DNA from: Richelia sp. SL_2_1
GTDB lineage: Bacteria; Cyanobacteriota; Cyanobacteriia; Cyanobacteriales; Nostocaceae
Direction: 5' to 3'
NCBI GenBank assembly: GCA_012033205.1
Contig: JAAUSO010000008.1
Coordinates: 22,578-86,577 of the forward strand
DNA: 64,000 bases
The position numbers and the translations under genes are program-made. The notes below the pieces were generated by a model that ran no database searches, was not told where the DNA came from, and saw only the letters and a list, made by a program, of their open reading frames with translations. Below are positions 21,770 to 32,165 of the stretch, piece by piece; position 1 is the first letter of the stretch; each line of letters begins with the position of its first letter.

Positions 21770-23494
21770 TTACTTATCCGGTCTAATACTCAAATACTTA
21801 TCGAAGCGAATTTTATTGATAATATCATAAATTTGATATTCTTTTGCACCCAAGGTTTTGAGTAAATGAGTTCCTAATTCTAATGCTGCTTCAAATTCTG
21901 GTTGTACTACTTCTTTTGCACCCATTTGAGTCAGGATATCGATTTCTTTATCAGAGTGCGATCGCGCAATAATATCTAACCCTGGAGCGATTGACAAAGC
22001 GTGTTCTAATAGGATTCTAGTACTTGCAGCGTCGGGTAAGGCAATTACTAAGGCTTTTGCATTTTCTAAATGTGCTTTTTCTAATACTAATTCAGAATCA
22101 GCATCACCAAATAGATAAGGAATTTTTTTACTTCTAAGTCTTTGAATTGCCGGTTCGCAATTATCAATCACCAGGAGTGGATAACCTTGATTTTGTAAGA
22201 TTTTGACTACAACTTGTCCAACTCTACCATAACCTGCGACAACGACATGAGAGTTTATAGTATCTGGAATAGAGAAGCTTTTAGGTGCTTCAAAACGTCG
22301 TAAATATTTGAATAAAAACGGTGTTTGTGTGATTTTATCTGCTATTTTTGGCGCTCTTTCTAATAAAATAGGAGTCACAACTAAAGTGATTGCTGTAGTA
22401 CCTAAAAGTAAAAGATAAACCTCTTCAGAAATCAGTTTTAATTCTAAACCAGTTAATTCTAATACAAAGGAAAATTCACCTATTTGATTAATCCCAAGAG
22501 CAGTAATTACTGCTGTTCTCACAGAGTAACCAAATTTTAAAACAATGGGAAATACAATTGCAGCTTTACCTACCATGATTAATGTTACTAAGCCTAAAAT
22601 TAACCCGAAATTATTAATTAAAATATTTGGATCAATCAGCATTCCAATGGAAGCGAAGAAAAGACTCGCAAAAGTGTCACGTAACGGTAATACTTTAGCT
22701 AAAGCATGGTCTGCATAGTCTATTTCTGATATCATTAAACCCGCGACAAAAGCACCCATTTCAATAGAAAGACCAAGAGCCGCTGTAATTAAAGCCACTC
22801 CTAAACATAAAGCTATGATAGTTATTAAGAATAATTCGTCACTTTCAGTTGCTGCAATATTACGAATCAAACCTGGTACAACCCAACGACTTAAAATAAA
22901 TGCGATCGCCCCAAATGCAATAACTTTAACTACAGCGAAAAACAAAGCCGGAGCAATATTTTCTGGTTGTTTCAATGCTGGCAAAATAGCTAACATAATA
23001 CCCAAAGCCAAATCTTGAACGATTAAAATCGCCAACATAATTTGACCATGAACTGTATAAGTTTCTCCTTTTTCCGTAAGTGTTTTTAATACTACTGCTG
23101 TAGAAGAAAGGGAAAATACTACACCTAAAAATATTCCTTGTGGCAATCCCGAAGCCCAACCCAAAGTAACAGTAATTAGGGTTACAAAGATAGTAGTTAA
23201 TGCAATTTGTAATAAACTACCACTAATAGCAATATCCTTAACTCGTTTAACCTCAGCGAAAGAAAACTCTACACCCAAAGCAAACAGGAGAAAAGCAACG
23301 CCAAATTCAGCCAAAGATTTGATTAAATTGACATCGTTTAATAATTTAAAGCCAAAAGGACCGACAATTAATCCGCTAGCAAGATATCCTAATAAAACAG
23401 GTTGACGCAGCTTGTTAGCGATATATCCACCCAGCGCCGATGCTCCCAAAACTGTGGTAAAATCTATAATTAAACTATGCCCTGATGCTGCCAT
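21770..23494 (-). CDS. Cation:proton antiporter, CPA2/Kef-type with C-terminal TrkA-N NAD-binding domain
   Basis: 12-TM-like N-terminus; HVVVAGYGRVGQVVVKILQNQGYPLLVIDN, IPYLFGDADSELVLEKAHLENAKALVIALPD. Confidence 0.93.
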   Translation of the reverse strand: MAASGHSLIIDFTTVLGASALGGYIANKLRQPVLLGYLASGLIVGPFGFKLLNDVNLIKSLAEFGVAFLLFALGVEFSFAEVKRVKDIAISGSLLQIALTTIFVTLITVTLGWASGLPQGIFLGVVFSLSSTAVVLKTLTEKGETYTVHGQIMLAILIVQDLALGIMLAILPALKQPENIAPALFFAVVKVIAFGAIAFILSRWVVPGLIRNIAATESDELFLITIIALCLGVALITAALGLSIEMGAFVAGLMISEIDYADHALAKVLPLRDTFASLFFASIGMLIDPNILINNFGLILGLVTLIMVGKAAIVFPIVLKFGYSVRTAVITALGINQIGEFSFVLELTGLELKLISEEVYLLLLGTTAITLVVTPILLERAPKIADKITQTPFLFKYLRRFEAPKSFSIPDTINSHVVVAGYGRVGQVVVKILQNQGYPLLVIDNCEPAIQRLRSKKIPYLFGDADSELVLEKAHLENAKALVIALPDAASTRILLEHALSIAPGLDIIARSHSDKEIDILTQMGAKEVVQPEFEAALELGTHLLKTLGAKEYQIYDIINKIRFDKYLSIRPDK

Positions 23495-24146
23495 GTCTTT
23501 CCTTTTTTGGTACGCTGTTTTTATTATTAGGTTAGCGCGATATACATAAAAGCATCGGCGGAATCTATCAGAATTAGATATAAAGTTAATTACTCTACAA
23601 AATTATGGGAAAATTTTTGTAATGGCAAGGTTATTGAAATATCAATATATGATTTGAATTTTCGCGTTAAACTTGGCTTGATATAGCAGTGTGTTTGATT
23701 AATCACATATCCTTGGGGAATATTGACTCAATTGTTAAATTTACTGCATTAAAATTATTGCACAATCAGTTTTTTGACTATTTGCTAATTAGGAAATGTC
23801 AGTCCTTATTAAAATAGAATTTATCCTCCCATTTTCAGCGTTTCGGGCTACTACAAATACCTAATTTTATTCAAACATCAAACCGGATTTCTATATATAA
23901 TCAAAAAACTATAAGTATATTTCAAATTTTCAAGTTAAAAATATTTCATATACATCGTATTTTATCTAACACTCGCATTACTAGACAAGTAAATAAACAA
24001 ACTATACACTTTCTTGATTTGCTAAAAAAATATTCATAAAATTGTTTATATTATAAAAAAAATATAATTTATATTCTGTTTTTTGGACAATCTATTGTAA
24101 CTTTAATCTTACATTGAATAATCATTTCATTTTGATACTTTTCAGC

Positions 24147-24758
24147 ATGGAAACCCTGCGTTTGTATGATTTCTTACCATCAGGTAATGGCTATAAGATA
24201 CGTTTGTTATTAACACAAATTGGTATGCCATTTGACAGAATAGAGATAAATATATTAGAAGGAGAAACTAGAAGTCCAGAATTTTTAAGCAGAAATCCCA
24301 ACGGTAAAATACCACTTCTAGAAATTGGTGAGAATAAATACTTAGCAGAGTCAAATGCAATCTTAATGTATCTAAGTGAAGGAACAGAATTTTTACCTTA
24401 TGACCGTTTTTTAACAGCACAGGTATTACAATGGTTATTCTTTGAGCAGTCTAGTCACGAACCATTTATTGCTACATCTAGATATTGGATTTCGATTTTA
24501 GGTAAAGCAGAGGAATATCAAGAAGCATTAAAAGAAAAGCATGAGCGCGGTTATCAAGCGCTGGAAGTGATGGAAAATCATTTAACCGGGAAAACTTTCT
24601 TTGTTGGAGAACGTTATACTATTGCCGATATTGCTTTATTTGCTTATACACACGTTGCAGATGAAGGAGGATTTGATTTAAGTCGATTCAAGGCGATTCT
24701 AGCTTGGATAGAAAGAGTCAAAATGCAACCGGGGTATATCGATATTCATCAAGGATAA
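24147..24758 (+). CDS. Glutathione S-transferase family protein
   Basis: METLRLYDFLPSGNGYKIRLLLTQIGMPFDRIEI, NPNGKIPLLEIGENKYLAESNAILMYLSEG; probable start at 24147. Confidence 0.92.
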   Translation: METLRLYDFLPSGNGYKIRLLLTQIGMPFDRIEINILEGETRSPEFLSRNPNGKIPLLEIGENKYLAESNAILMYLSEGTEFLPYDRFLTAQVLQWLFFEQSSHEPFIATSRYWISILGKAEEYQEALKEKHERGYQALEVMENHLTGKTFFVGERYTIADIALFAYTHVADEGGFDLSRFKAILAWIERVKMQPGYIDIHQG

Positions 24759-24911
24759 CAAGAGATGGGAATAGGGAATAGGGAATAGGGAATAAGTTAA
24801 GTTGAGTGTTTATTTGAAATTTTGTACTGAGGTAAAAGTGTAAATTTAAGCTGTTTTGTATAATATTATGTAACAAAATTTAAATTTACTTAACGTGAGT
24901 TCCAACTATGA

Positions 24912-24977
24912 AGAAGTCGGGTTTTTCTCCTGAAATATCTCTAACAGAAGATAACTGTGATAAAAACCCGACTTCTT
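24912..24977. repeat. Inverted repeat AAGAAGTCGGGTTTTT...AAAAACCCGACTTCTT (terminator-like, dispersed)
   Basis: Arms exact reverse complements; related copy at 27800-27864. Confidence 0.85.
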
Positions 24978-24988
24978 ACCGACACACT

Positions 24989-27538
24989 TTATTCCCCAGG
25001 TACTAATAAAAGAGTTGATTTTGTATTTCGATCAATTTTGTCATCTTCCCAAAGCATGGAATGATATTTAATATCGCGCCACGGTTCAATCATATCAGTA
25101 TAGTGAGGATTGAATGCGTGTCCCGATTGTCCAGTACTATGAATTGCTTGGGAATTATCGAATGAGGCTAAATCAACAATCATTCGTAATGAAGGAATAT
25201 GGGTAACTTCAAAAGATGATTGATTGGCTTTCCAACGGTTAGCATTGACAGTTTCTCCATTTCCTGCTGCTGCAAATGTTCCCCGATTAAATAGTCTTTC
25301 AATCAAAGCAACTCCTGATTTACCTAAAGTAACGTTGCGAAAGTTGATTTGATGCAGCTTTCCCCAAGTCCATTTTTGGGGATTATCACCTAAAGTATTT
25401 TCTAATTCTTCTACTGCTTCTACTAATGCTTGTTTAAATATCTCATCCCGGTTTTCCACTTGTGGTGTGTTGCGATTATCCCACCATAAATTATCTGGTT
25501 GTTCCATTAGATTTTTCACAACAGCATACCAGCGATCGCCACCATCGGGATGATAATCTAGAGGTAATTCATCGTGGAATGTCAACGCTAATAATTTTTT
25601 CCAGAATGTTTCAAAAATCGCGGATGCTGGTGATTCTATCTTCAGTTGAAAATCCCAGTTGAGTAACAATTGACGCGCATTTTGGAGATTATCATCATCA
25701 AAATCAATCGACTTAAATATTGGGAGCAAATCCCGTGCATTAATATCGAGGTTATCACCTTGGATAGACTCAATATCAGTCAAAGTTAACAGTTTATTGG
25801 TATCAGAAATCATTTCTTGAATACGTTTTGCACGATAGCCGTGAACCCAATCTTTAGTAATCACATAAGGGTAACTTTGATCGACTATGGCATTATTCGC
25901 GGTAACAATATATCCTCGCGATGGATTATAACTATAGGGTAATTCCTCAAAATCAATATAACCAATCCATTCATATTGATCATTCCAACCAGCTACAGGA
26001 TACCGTCCATCTCCTTGTTTGCGTATAGGAGTTTTACCAGTCATTTGGTAGCCGATATTTCCATCAACATCTGCGTATACTAAATTTTGAGCTGCAATAT
26101 CAAATTTACTCGCAGCTGTACGAAATTGTGACCAATTTTCAGCGCGATTTATTTCTTGGATAGCAGTAATTAACTGTGAAGGTTCTAAAACAGTCCAGCG
26201 TAGGGAAACAGCGTAATTTATCGGGATATTTACTGATGATTTAGGAAATTTTTGTAACGAAGGTAGAACATCGGAAAGAATCGCACCATGTTGAGTATAG
26301 CGGACAATTTGATTTACTGGTTCGGAGTCCGCAACTTGAATTTCTTCGTTGACAAGTTGCATATCCACCCACTTACCATTCATTTTATATTGATTGGGGT
26401 TTTCCGGATTGATTTTTTCTACATACAAATCCATGGTATCGGACATGACATTAGTTACACCCCAAGCAATGCGCTGATTATGACCTACAATTACCCCCGG
26501 TACTCCCGCAAAGGAAAAACCCGTAACATTATAAGGACAATTGTTGCTTATTGAATTACTTGTGGAAATACAGTGTAAACCAACTTCATACCAAATTGAA
26601 GGCATTTGCACCGCTAAATGTGGGTCATCGGCTAAAATCGGTTTACCTGTTACTGTACGTTTCCCGGAAATAGTCCAACTGTTGGAACCTACACCTATCC
26701 GAGTACCACCGAGAATTTCTTCTATGGCAGTTACATTACTAGCAATCGATTTCAACTCAGGGGTAATTTCTTGAACAGCGAGTAAATTTATATCTTGTTT
26801 TGTTTTTGTTTTTTCTGCTTTTTTAGCTACTTTGAATTCAGGTACAATTACGGGGAAATCATCAGGATAAACCGGAAAAAGTTCCTCTACCCGTTGTTGA
26901 GAAAAATCTTTTAATAGGATACTACGTTCAATCTCATCACCCAAATTTGTACTCAGGTCATAAGCCATAACTTTACCCCAAAGGATGGAATCTATGGGCT
27001 GCCAAGGCTCTGGATGATATTGGCGATGTATAAGTTTTAATACTGTATATTCTAAGCTTAAAGCGCTACCTTGATGATTTGCTAAATAAGTATTTACACC
27101 TTCTGCATAAGCTTGTAAATTTGCCTTTGTCTCGGCATCTAATGTAGCAAATTCCTGCTGTGCTATGTGCTTCCATCCCATCGTCCTTAAAAATTTATCC
27201 TTGTCTAACTGCGACTCCCCAAACATTTCTGAAAGTCTTCCAGCACCAATATGTCGCCAAAAATCCATTTGCCAGAAGCGGTCTTGAGCGTGGACATAAC
27301 CTTGTGCTAAAAATAAATCATGGTTAGATGTAGCATAAATTTGGGGAATTCCCCATTCATCTCGGAGGACTTTGACTTGATTTTCAAGCCCCCGAATCGC
27401 AATTGTGCCGTTTTCTTGAGGAAAAGATTTTCTCAATGTGTAAGTAGTTAATCCTGCTAAAGTTAGAATTAATACTAGAATTAATATTCCAATATTCTTA
27501 AATACTGCTCCAAACCCATCTTTTTTAAGATAATTCAT
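24989..27538 (-). CDS. Penicillin acylase family protein (Ntn hydrolase)
   Basis: 849 aa; DEWGIPQIYATSNHDLFLAQGYVHAQDRFWQMDFWRHIGAGRLSEMFG; GIGVGSNSWTISGKRTVTGKPILADDPHLAVQMPSIWYEVGLH (Ser nucleophile region). Confidence 0.94.
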   Translation of the reverse strand: MNYLKKDGFGAVFKNIGILILVLILTLAGLTTYTLRKSFPQENGTIAIRGLENQVKVLRDEWGIPQIYATSNHDLFLAQGYVHAQDRFWQMDFWRHIGAGRLSEMFGESQLDKDKFLRTMGWKHIAQQEFATLDAETKANLQAYAEGVNTYLANHQGSALSLEYTVLKLIHRQYHPEPWQPIDSILWGKVMAYDLSTNLGDEIERSILLKDFSQQRVEELFPVYPDDFPVIVPEFKVAKKAEKTKTKQDINLLAVQEITPELKSIASNVTAIEEILGGTRIGVGSNSWTISGKRTVTGKPILADDPHLAVQMPSIWYEVGLHCISTSNSISNNCPYNVTGFSFAGVPGVIVGHNQRIAWGVTNVMSDTMDLYVEKINPENPNQYKMNGKWVDMQLVNEEIQVADSEPVNQIVRYTQHGAILSDVLPSLQKFPKSSVNIPINYAVSLRWTVLEPSQLITAIQEINRAENWSQFRTAASKFDIAAQNLVYADVDGNIGYQMTGKTPIRKQGDGRYPVAGWNDQYEWIGYIDFEELPYSYNPSRGYIVTANNAIVDQSYPYVITKDWVHGYRAKRIQEMISDTNKLLTLTDIESIQGDNLDINARDLLPIFKSIDFDDDNLQNARQLLLNWDFQLKIESPASAIFETFWKKLLALTFHDELPLDYHPDGGDRWYAVVKNLMEQPDNLWWDNRNTPQVENRDEIFKQALVEAVEELENTLGDNPQKWTWGKLHQINFRNVTLGKSGVALIERLFNRGTFAAAGNGETVNANRWKANQSSFEVTHIPSLRMIVDLASFDNSQAIHSTGQSGHAFNPHYTDMIEPWRDIKYHSMLWEDDKIDRNTKSTLLLVPGE

Positions 27539-27652
27539 TTAATTTATCCATCAACTTGCCAACTGTATAATTACGGTTAAATAAGCGATATTATACAGGT
27601 TTAAGGGCATTATTGAACGGTAATTTGCAAAGGATGGGTAGAAAAAACAAGA

Positions 27653-27760
27653 TTAACGTTTGGTAGTAAAAACGTTAGTGAACATCATTAAAAAACCTCC
27701 GATGAGAATTGATAATGCCAGCCCTGCGGTGACTAAATCGAGTATGTTGGTATTTTCCAT
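27653..27760 (-). CDS. Candidate 35-aa single-TM small protein
   Basis: ATG..TAA: MENTNILDLVTAGLALSILIGGFLMMFTNVFTTKR; below the ORF-track size cutoff. Confidence 0.5.
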   Translation of the reverse strand: MENTNILDLVTAGLALSILIGGFLMMFTNVFTTKR

Positions 27761-27799
27761 TTTTTTAATTGTTAGTTGTTAGTTGATAATACGTGGGGT

Positions 27800-27864
27800 A
27801 AGAAGTCGGGTTTTTAATATAATTATCCGTAACACCGTAAAATTCTCATAAAAACCCGACTTCT
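27800..27864. repeat. Second copy of the AGAAGTCGGGTTTTT...AAAACCCGACTTCT inverted repeat
   Basis: Arms match copy at 24912-24977; central sequence differs. Confidence 0.8.
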
Positions 27865-27892
27865 ATAACAGTTGTAATTTAACTGATAACTG

Positions 27893-29023
27893 TTAAAAAT
27901 CAACTCCGCGTTTGGGTTCTACCCCATGATTAGCATAATGTTTGTGACAGTAGACTTCAGAATGAACGCTGGCTAGTTCAAAGTATTCTGGTTGATTTTG
28001 GCAACGTCCTGTGATAATAACTTCTGTATGACGGGGTTTGCGAAGTAATATTTCCATAATCGGCTCCACTGGAAGTAATTCTAAATCCACAGTGGGATTG
28101 AGTTCGTCAAGAATGATGGTTTTATATAATCCTGAAGCAATAGCTGTTTTAGCGATTTCCCAACCTCTTTCGGCTTCTACATAGTCCAATTCTTGCCGAG
28201 AATTACGCCATACTATAGCATCTCGACCACAACGTTGATGGTCTACCACTTCCGGATAAGATTGTTGTAGTGCGGAAATAGCTTCATCTTCAGTGTATCC
28301 ACTGCCACCTTTGAGCCACTGCATAATTAATACACGAGTCGAACCGGGATGATTTATTCCTCTACCGATGGCTTTTAAAGCTTTACCCAAAGCGCTGGTG
28401 GATTTGCCTTTACCGGAACCCGTATAAATTTCGATACCTTCCAATCCATATAGTTTTGCTGTGGAGTGGGGCTTCATTTCTGAATGTAAATCGGCAATAT
28501 CTAAGAGTTGTTGGGGCGCACCTCTCCCGGTAGCAATGATTTCCAATTCTTGAGGTTTGGATTGTAAAGTTTTGACAACTTCATCGACTTCTAGTAAACC
28601 CAAATCTAATACAGGGTTGATTTCATCTAATACAACAACCGAATACAACCCTCCGGCAATCGCACCTTTGGCAACATCCCAACCTCTGATTGCTTCTTGT
28701 TTATCGAAGGGGATAACTTCATTCTTATCAAAGAATTCTGCCCTACCAGTGCGTACTTGGTCAATTAGATGGGGAAAACCACGTTGCAAAGCTGCTATCG
28801 CCCCATCTTCATCGTAATCCCTTTCCGGACCTTTGAGAAACCGCAGTAACAACACCCGATTATAGTTATTTGAGTTATTGATACCTAAACCAATTGAACG
28901 TAAAACTACTCCTAAAGCAGCTTGAGATTTACCTTTACCAGCCCCATCGTAAACGTGAATTTGACCTTTAAGCCTTGTGGGGCGTAGTTGTGCTGTGCGA
29001 ATACCGATGCCGTTCCTTGTCAT
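27893..29023 (-). CDS. Tandem-duplicated CobO/BtuR-like (cob(I)alamin adenosyltransferase family) P-loop protein
   Basis: Two P-loops GAGKGKSQAALG and GSGKGKSTSALG, two VVLDEINPVLDL/IILDELNPTVDL motifs, two ATGRGAP/ITGRCQN motifs. Confidence 0.85.
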   Translation of the reverse strand: MTRNGIGIRTAQLRPTRLKGQIHVYDGAGKGKSQAALGVVLRSIGLGINNSNNYNRVLLLRFLKGPERDYDEDGAIAALQRGFPHLIDQVRTGRAEFFDKNEVIPFDKQEAIRGWDVAKGAIAGGLYSVVVLDEINPVLDLGLLEVDEVVKTLQSKPQELEIIATGRGAPQQLLDIADLHSEMKPHSTAKLYGLEGIEIYTGSGKGKSTSALGKALKAIGRGINHPGSTRVLIMQWLKGGSGYTEDEAISALQQSYPEVVDHQRCGRDAIVWRNSRQELDYVEAERGWEIAKTAIASGLYKTIILDELNPTVDLELLPVEPIMEILLRKPRHTEVIITGRCQNQPEYFELASVHSEVYCHKHYANHGVEPKRGVDF

Positions 29024-29091
29024 CTCAACCCTACTAGCTGTAATGTGGCAGTCTTTTATCTTACCGAACTTTATGTACCATCAGGAAGGGA

Positions 29092-29138
29092 TAAAAACTC
29101 ATAAAAACTCATAAAAACTCATAAAATTCAATAAAAAT
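29092..29138. repeat. Tandem repeat AAAAACTCAT x4
   Basis: ataaaaactcataaaaactcataaaaactcataaaattca. Confidence 0.8.
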
Positions 29139-29430
29139 TAAAATAGAAGATTCTTACTCAAACTTCCTTGAGGAAGAGTAAATCTGTTTTTTTGTATGGT
29201 AATTATTTATTTATACTAATTTATACTAATTTATACTTTTCAGCGATTATTTTTTTCACTCAACTCTATTCTCTCATAACCTGCCTTGCATTAAACAATT
29301 ATTTATCTTTATGCTAGTTCTGGTGTAAAAAATGGTAAAACACGTAAATTCCGTTTAATATTATTTTTTGATACAGTCATTAGATTACAACCGTAGTACA
29401 TTACATTACACAGTATTTGGTAACAAGCAT

Positions 29431-30006
29431 ATGCCAAACTTTGACTTTTCTGATTATTTCCGAGCCTTTCCTTTTGGGCTAATCATATTTGACTTTCTAT
29501 TTTTATTGGTAGCGATTCCGATAGAAGCATACATTTTGAATAAGAGATTAAAGTTCGATAAAAGAACCAGTGCTTTTTATGCAATCTCCATAAATGTATT
29601 TTCCAATGCGATTGGTTGGATAGTTTTCTTTTTGATAGAGCCAAGTACTTTTTTCAGTAATTATAGATTAGGATTAATAAGTTTTTTACTTTACAATCGC
29701 ATAGAAGATAATATTTATGGCGATATAGTTCTTGCTGCTTTTATCACTTTTTTTGGAACTTTGGTGGTAAAGTTCGGATTGTTAAGATTGTTGATTATCG
29801 CATTAAGCGAACCTGAAGAAAAAAAGACAGAACCAGAACCAGAAGACTCGATTCTTGTGTCAAGAAAAACGCGCCGGGGCAGAAAATCACTTCAAAGTAC
29901 AAGTTTGTTGACTACTACATTAATAGCTAATTCACTCAGCTATAGTGCAATTACCTTGGTTATATTATTTCGTATCTTGGCTCGTACAAATTTAAATTTA
30001 TCGTAA
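29431..30006 (+). CDS. fraC: FraC-like filament integrity protein
   Basis: Multi-TM ~190 aa, probable start at 29431; immediately followed by FraD-like and FraE-like ORFs in the same order as the known fraCDE operon. Confidence 0.75.
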   Translation: MPNFDFSDYFRAFPFGLIIFDFLFLLVAIPIEAYILNKRLKFDKRTSAFYAISINVFSNAIGWIVFFLIEPSTFFSNYRLGLISFLLYNRIEDNIYGDIVLAAFITFFGTLVVKFGLLRLLIIALSEPEEKKTEPEPEDSILVSRKTRRGRKSLQSTSLLTTTLIANSLSYSAITLVILFRILARTNLNLS

Positions 30007-30075
30007 TCACCGATAATTAGGCTAAATATCAAAATATTACTTTTTGTGAATGATAGTAATTAATTAGGAGAAAAA

Positions 30076-31170
30076 ATGGGCGTAATTAGGCAGACTTTAG
30101 ATTTACTTGGCTTAACGGTTCTCTTTGATATTTTCAAAGACCTTGTTGAACGTATTAAATATATATTCATCCCACCGAAAGCTTTTTCTTGGCAGACATT
30201 AATTTATTTGAGTGTATTTTCTCTGTTGATGTCATCTTTAGCTAATGGTCCAATTCAAAAGATTATTGCATTTTTTGGTTGGATATTTTTAATTGCTGGG
30301 ACTTCTTGGTATACCACCGATAAACCTTTGTATATACCCGGAACTATTATGCCTGTGGGAGCAGTAATCACAGGAGGTATCGTCAGTATTTTCGCTTTTC
30401 AGCAAGGCGATGAAGTTGTAACTAGAACAATTATTTTTTGGCCAACAATATCCGCTTTTATTACTGCTATTCCGGAGTTTTTTGAAGGAAGTGGTACCGA
30501 TGTTAAAACTCAGCTACCAAAATTAGAAGACCGTGAAAGTTTGATAGTTTTAATTGGTTGCTCTATTTTATTAAGTTGTTGGTTAAATGTTTATGTAGTT
30601 ACAGATAGATGGATCAGCGAATATCCCAGCGCTAAATATCCAGTTCCTGAGAAGGTTGATGACAAGAAAATTACTCAACGCAGTGATTTATTAACGTTTT
30701 TGGAACCTGGAGATAGTATTCCCAAAAATGGGGTTTTAATTTTAGAAAAACTTCAGCAAGCGGTAGAAACAACATTAAGAGGAAAACCTTGGACTGATGT
30801 TGAACGTGTCAACAATGAGAATAAAGGGTGGTTAAATAATGCAAATCAAGAGGTTAAGAAGCTCGGAGAAGATGTAATCAGGATTCATTTAGCTGAATTT
30901 GAAGAAAAAGATTTATGGAGTACTCAAGCAACCGTAGAGAGTCCTGATCCAAAAAATCCAAGTTCTTACATCTTAAATTTATTTAGTGTATGGAATGGTC
31001 CGAGTGCTGTACCCAATGGATATTATCTCCAAAAATCATGTCAAATTGAACCCATTACAGAACCTGTTGACACCTTAAATCCTCAAAATGAAAAAATTAC
31101 TGTTGCAGAAGTCGAGTGTTCACCTAAAATTTCTTACTTTACCGGAAATCCTCCCCAACAAAAGCGATAA
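30076..31170 (+). CDS. fraD: FraD-like septal junction protein
   Basis: 364 aa, N-terminal TM segments and soluble C-terminal domain; synteny with fraC and fraE. Confidence 0.75.
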   Translation: MGVIRQTLDLLGLTVLFDIFKDLVERIKYIFIPPKAFSWQTLIYLSVFSLLMSSLANGPIQKIIAFFGWIFLIAGTSWYTTDKPLYIPGTIMPVGAVITGGIVSIFAFQQGDEVVTRTIIFWPTISAFITAIPEFFEGSGTDVKTQLPKLEDRESLIVLIGCSILLSCWLNVYVVTDRWISEYPSAKYPVPEKVDDKKITQRSDLLTFLEPGDSIPKNGVLILEKLQQAVETTLRGKPWTDVERVNNENKGWLNNANQEVKKLGEDVIRIHLAEFEEKDLWSTQATVESPDPKNPSSYILNLFSVWNGPSAVPNGYYLQKSCQIEPITEPVDTLNPQNEKITVAEVECSPKISYFTGNPPQQKR

Positions 31171-31233
31171 ATTGACAATTAGCAATTGATAACTGATAAC
31201 TGATATGTGAAAATGACTAATTCTTGAATTACT

Positions 31234-32013
31234 ATGAATGTTAATCGAATATTTGCGATCGCGAATAATGCTTTCTTGGAAGTAGTGCGCGATCGTATTT
31301 TGTATATTATCGGTTTTTACGCAATTATTTTGACAATTGCAGTTTTTTTTCTACCGGAAATAGCAGCCGCGACTGAAGATAAAATGTTTTTAGACTTGGG
31401 TTTAGCAATAATGAATGTCCTCAGTCTAATTATTGCGGTATTTGTGGGTACAGGATTAATTAACAAAGAAATCGAAAAACGCACGATTTTAATGTTAATT
31501 GCTAAACCCGTCAGTCGAAATGAATTGATTATTGGGAAATATTTCGGCTTATCGGCTGTTTTAGGATTAATTGTCGCTGCAATGAGTGCTATTTATTTGA
31601 TATTTCTACAAGTAAATCATATCAGTTATTCTGCCACAAGTATTATAGTTAATGCTATTTTCCTGATATTACAATTATCTTTAATCAGCGCGATCGCGAT
31701 TACTTTTAGTGTATTTACAGCTTCAATATTAGCAACAGCTTTAACCTTTGCAGTATATTTAATGGGAAATATCACCCAAGATTTACTTAATCTAGCTCGA
31801 ATTAATCAAAATCCCGGTTTGGAAAAAATAACTCAAGGTTTATATTTACTTTTACCAGATTTATCCCGTTTAGATTTGAAAAATGAAGCTGTTTATGGTT
31901 TATCAGCATTACCCGATTCCACAACGCTATTTATAAATGCTGGATACGGTTTGATTTATACCGCAATGCTTTTAGCTTTAGCTTCTGTAATTTTTTCCCA
32001 AAGAGAATTTTAG
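31234..32013 (+). CDS. fraE: FraE-like ABC-2 type permease
   Basis: 259 aa; IANNAFLEVVRDRILYIIGFYAI, GTGLINKEIEKRTILMLIAKPVSRNELIIGKYFGL typical ABC-2 permease. Confidence 0.82.
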   Translation: MNVNRIFAIANNAFLEVVRDRILYIIGFYAIILTIAVFFLPEIAAATEDKMFLDLGLAIMNVLSLIIAVFVGTGLINKEIEKRTILMLIAKPVSRNELIIGKYFGLSAVLGLIVAAMSAIYLIFLQVNHISYSATSIIVNAIFLILQLSLISAIAITFSVFTASILATALTFAVYLMGNITQDLLNLARINQNPGLEKITQGLYLLLPDLSRLDLKNEAVYGLSALPDSTTLFINAGYGLIYTAMLLALASVIFSQREF

Positions 32014-32043
32014 AAGAACTATTGGAGTTAGTACCAGCGGAAT

Positions 32044-32113
32044 TGTAGAGACGGGGCGTATTGCTACGTCTGTACCAGCGGAATTGTAGAGACGTAGCAT
32101 TGCTACGTCTGTA
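32044..32113. repeat. Duplicated GTAGAGACG...GCTACGTCTGTA hairpin unit
   Basis: gtagagacggggcgtattgctacgtctgtaccagcggaattgtagagacgtagcattgctacgtctgta; a near-identical unit at 50614-50643. Confidence 0.8.
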
Positions 32114-32165
32114 CCGGAGTTAGTAATTTGATAAATCACAACTGTCAACTGTCCACTGTCAACTG

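Noticed and set aside
29431-32013. Three consecutive membrane proteins as a new transporter system
   Set aside because: Order, sizes and the ABC-2 permease third gene fit the known fraC-fraD-fraE septal-junction operon
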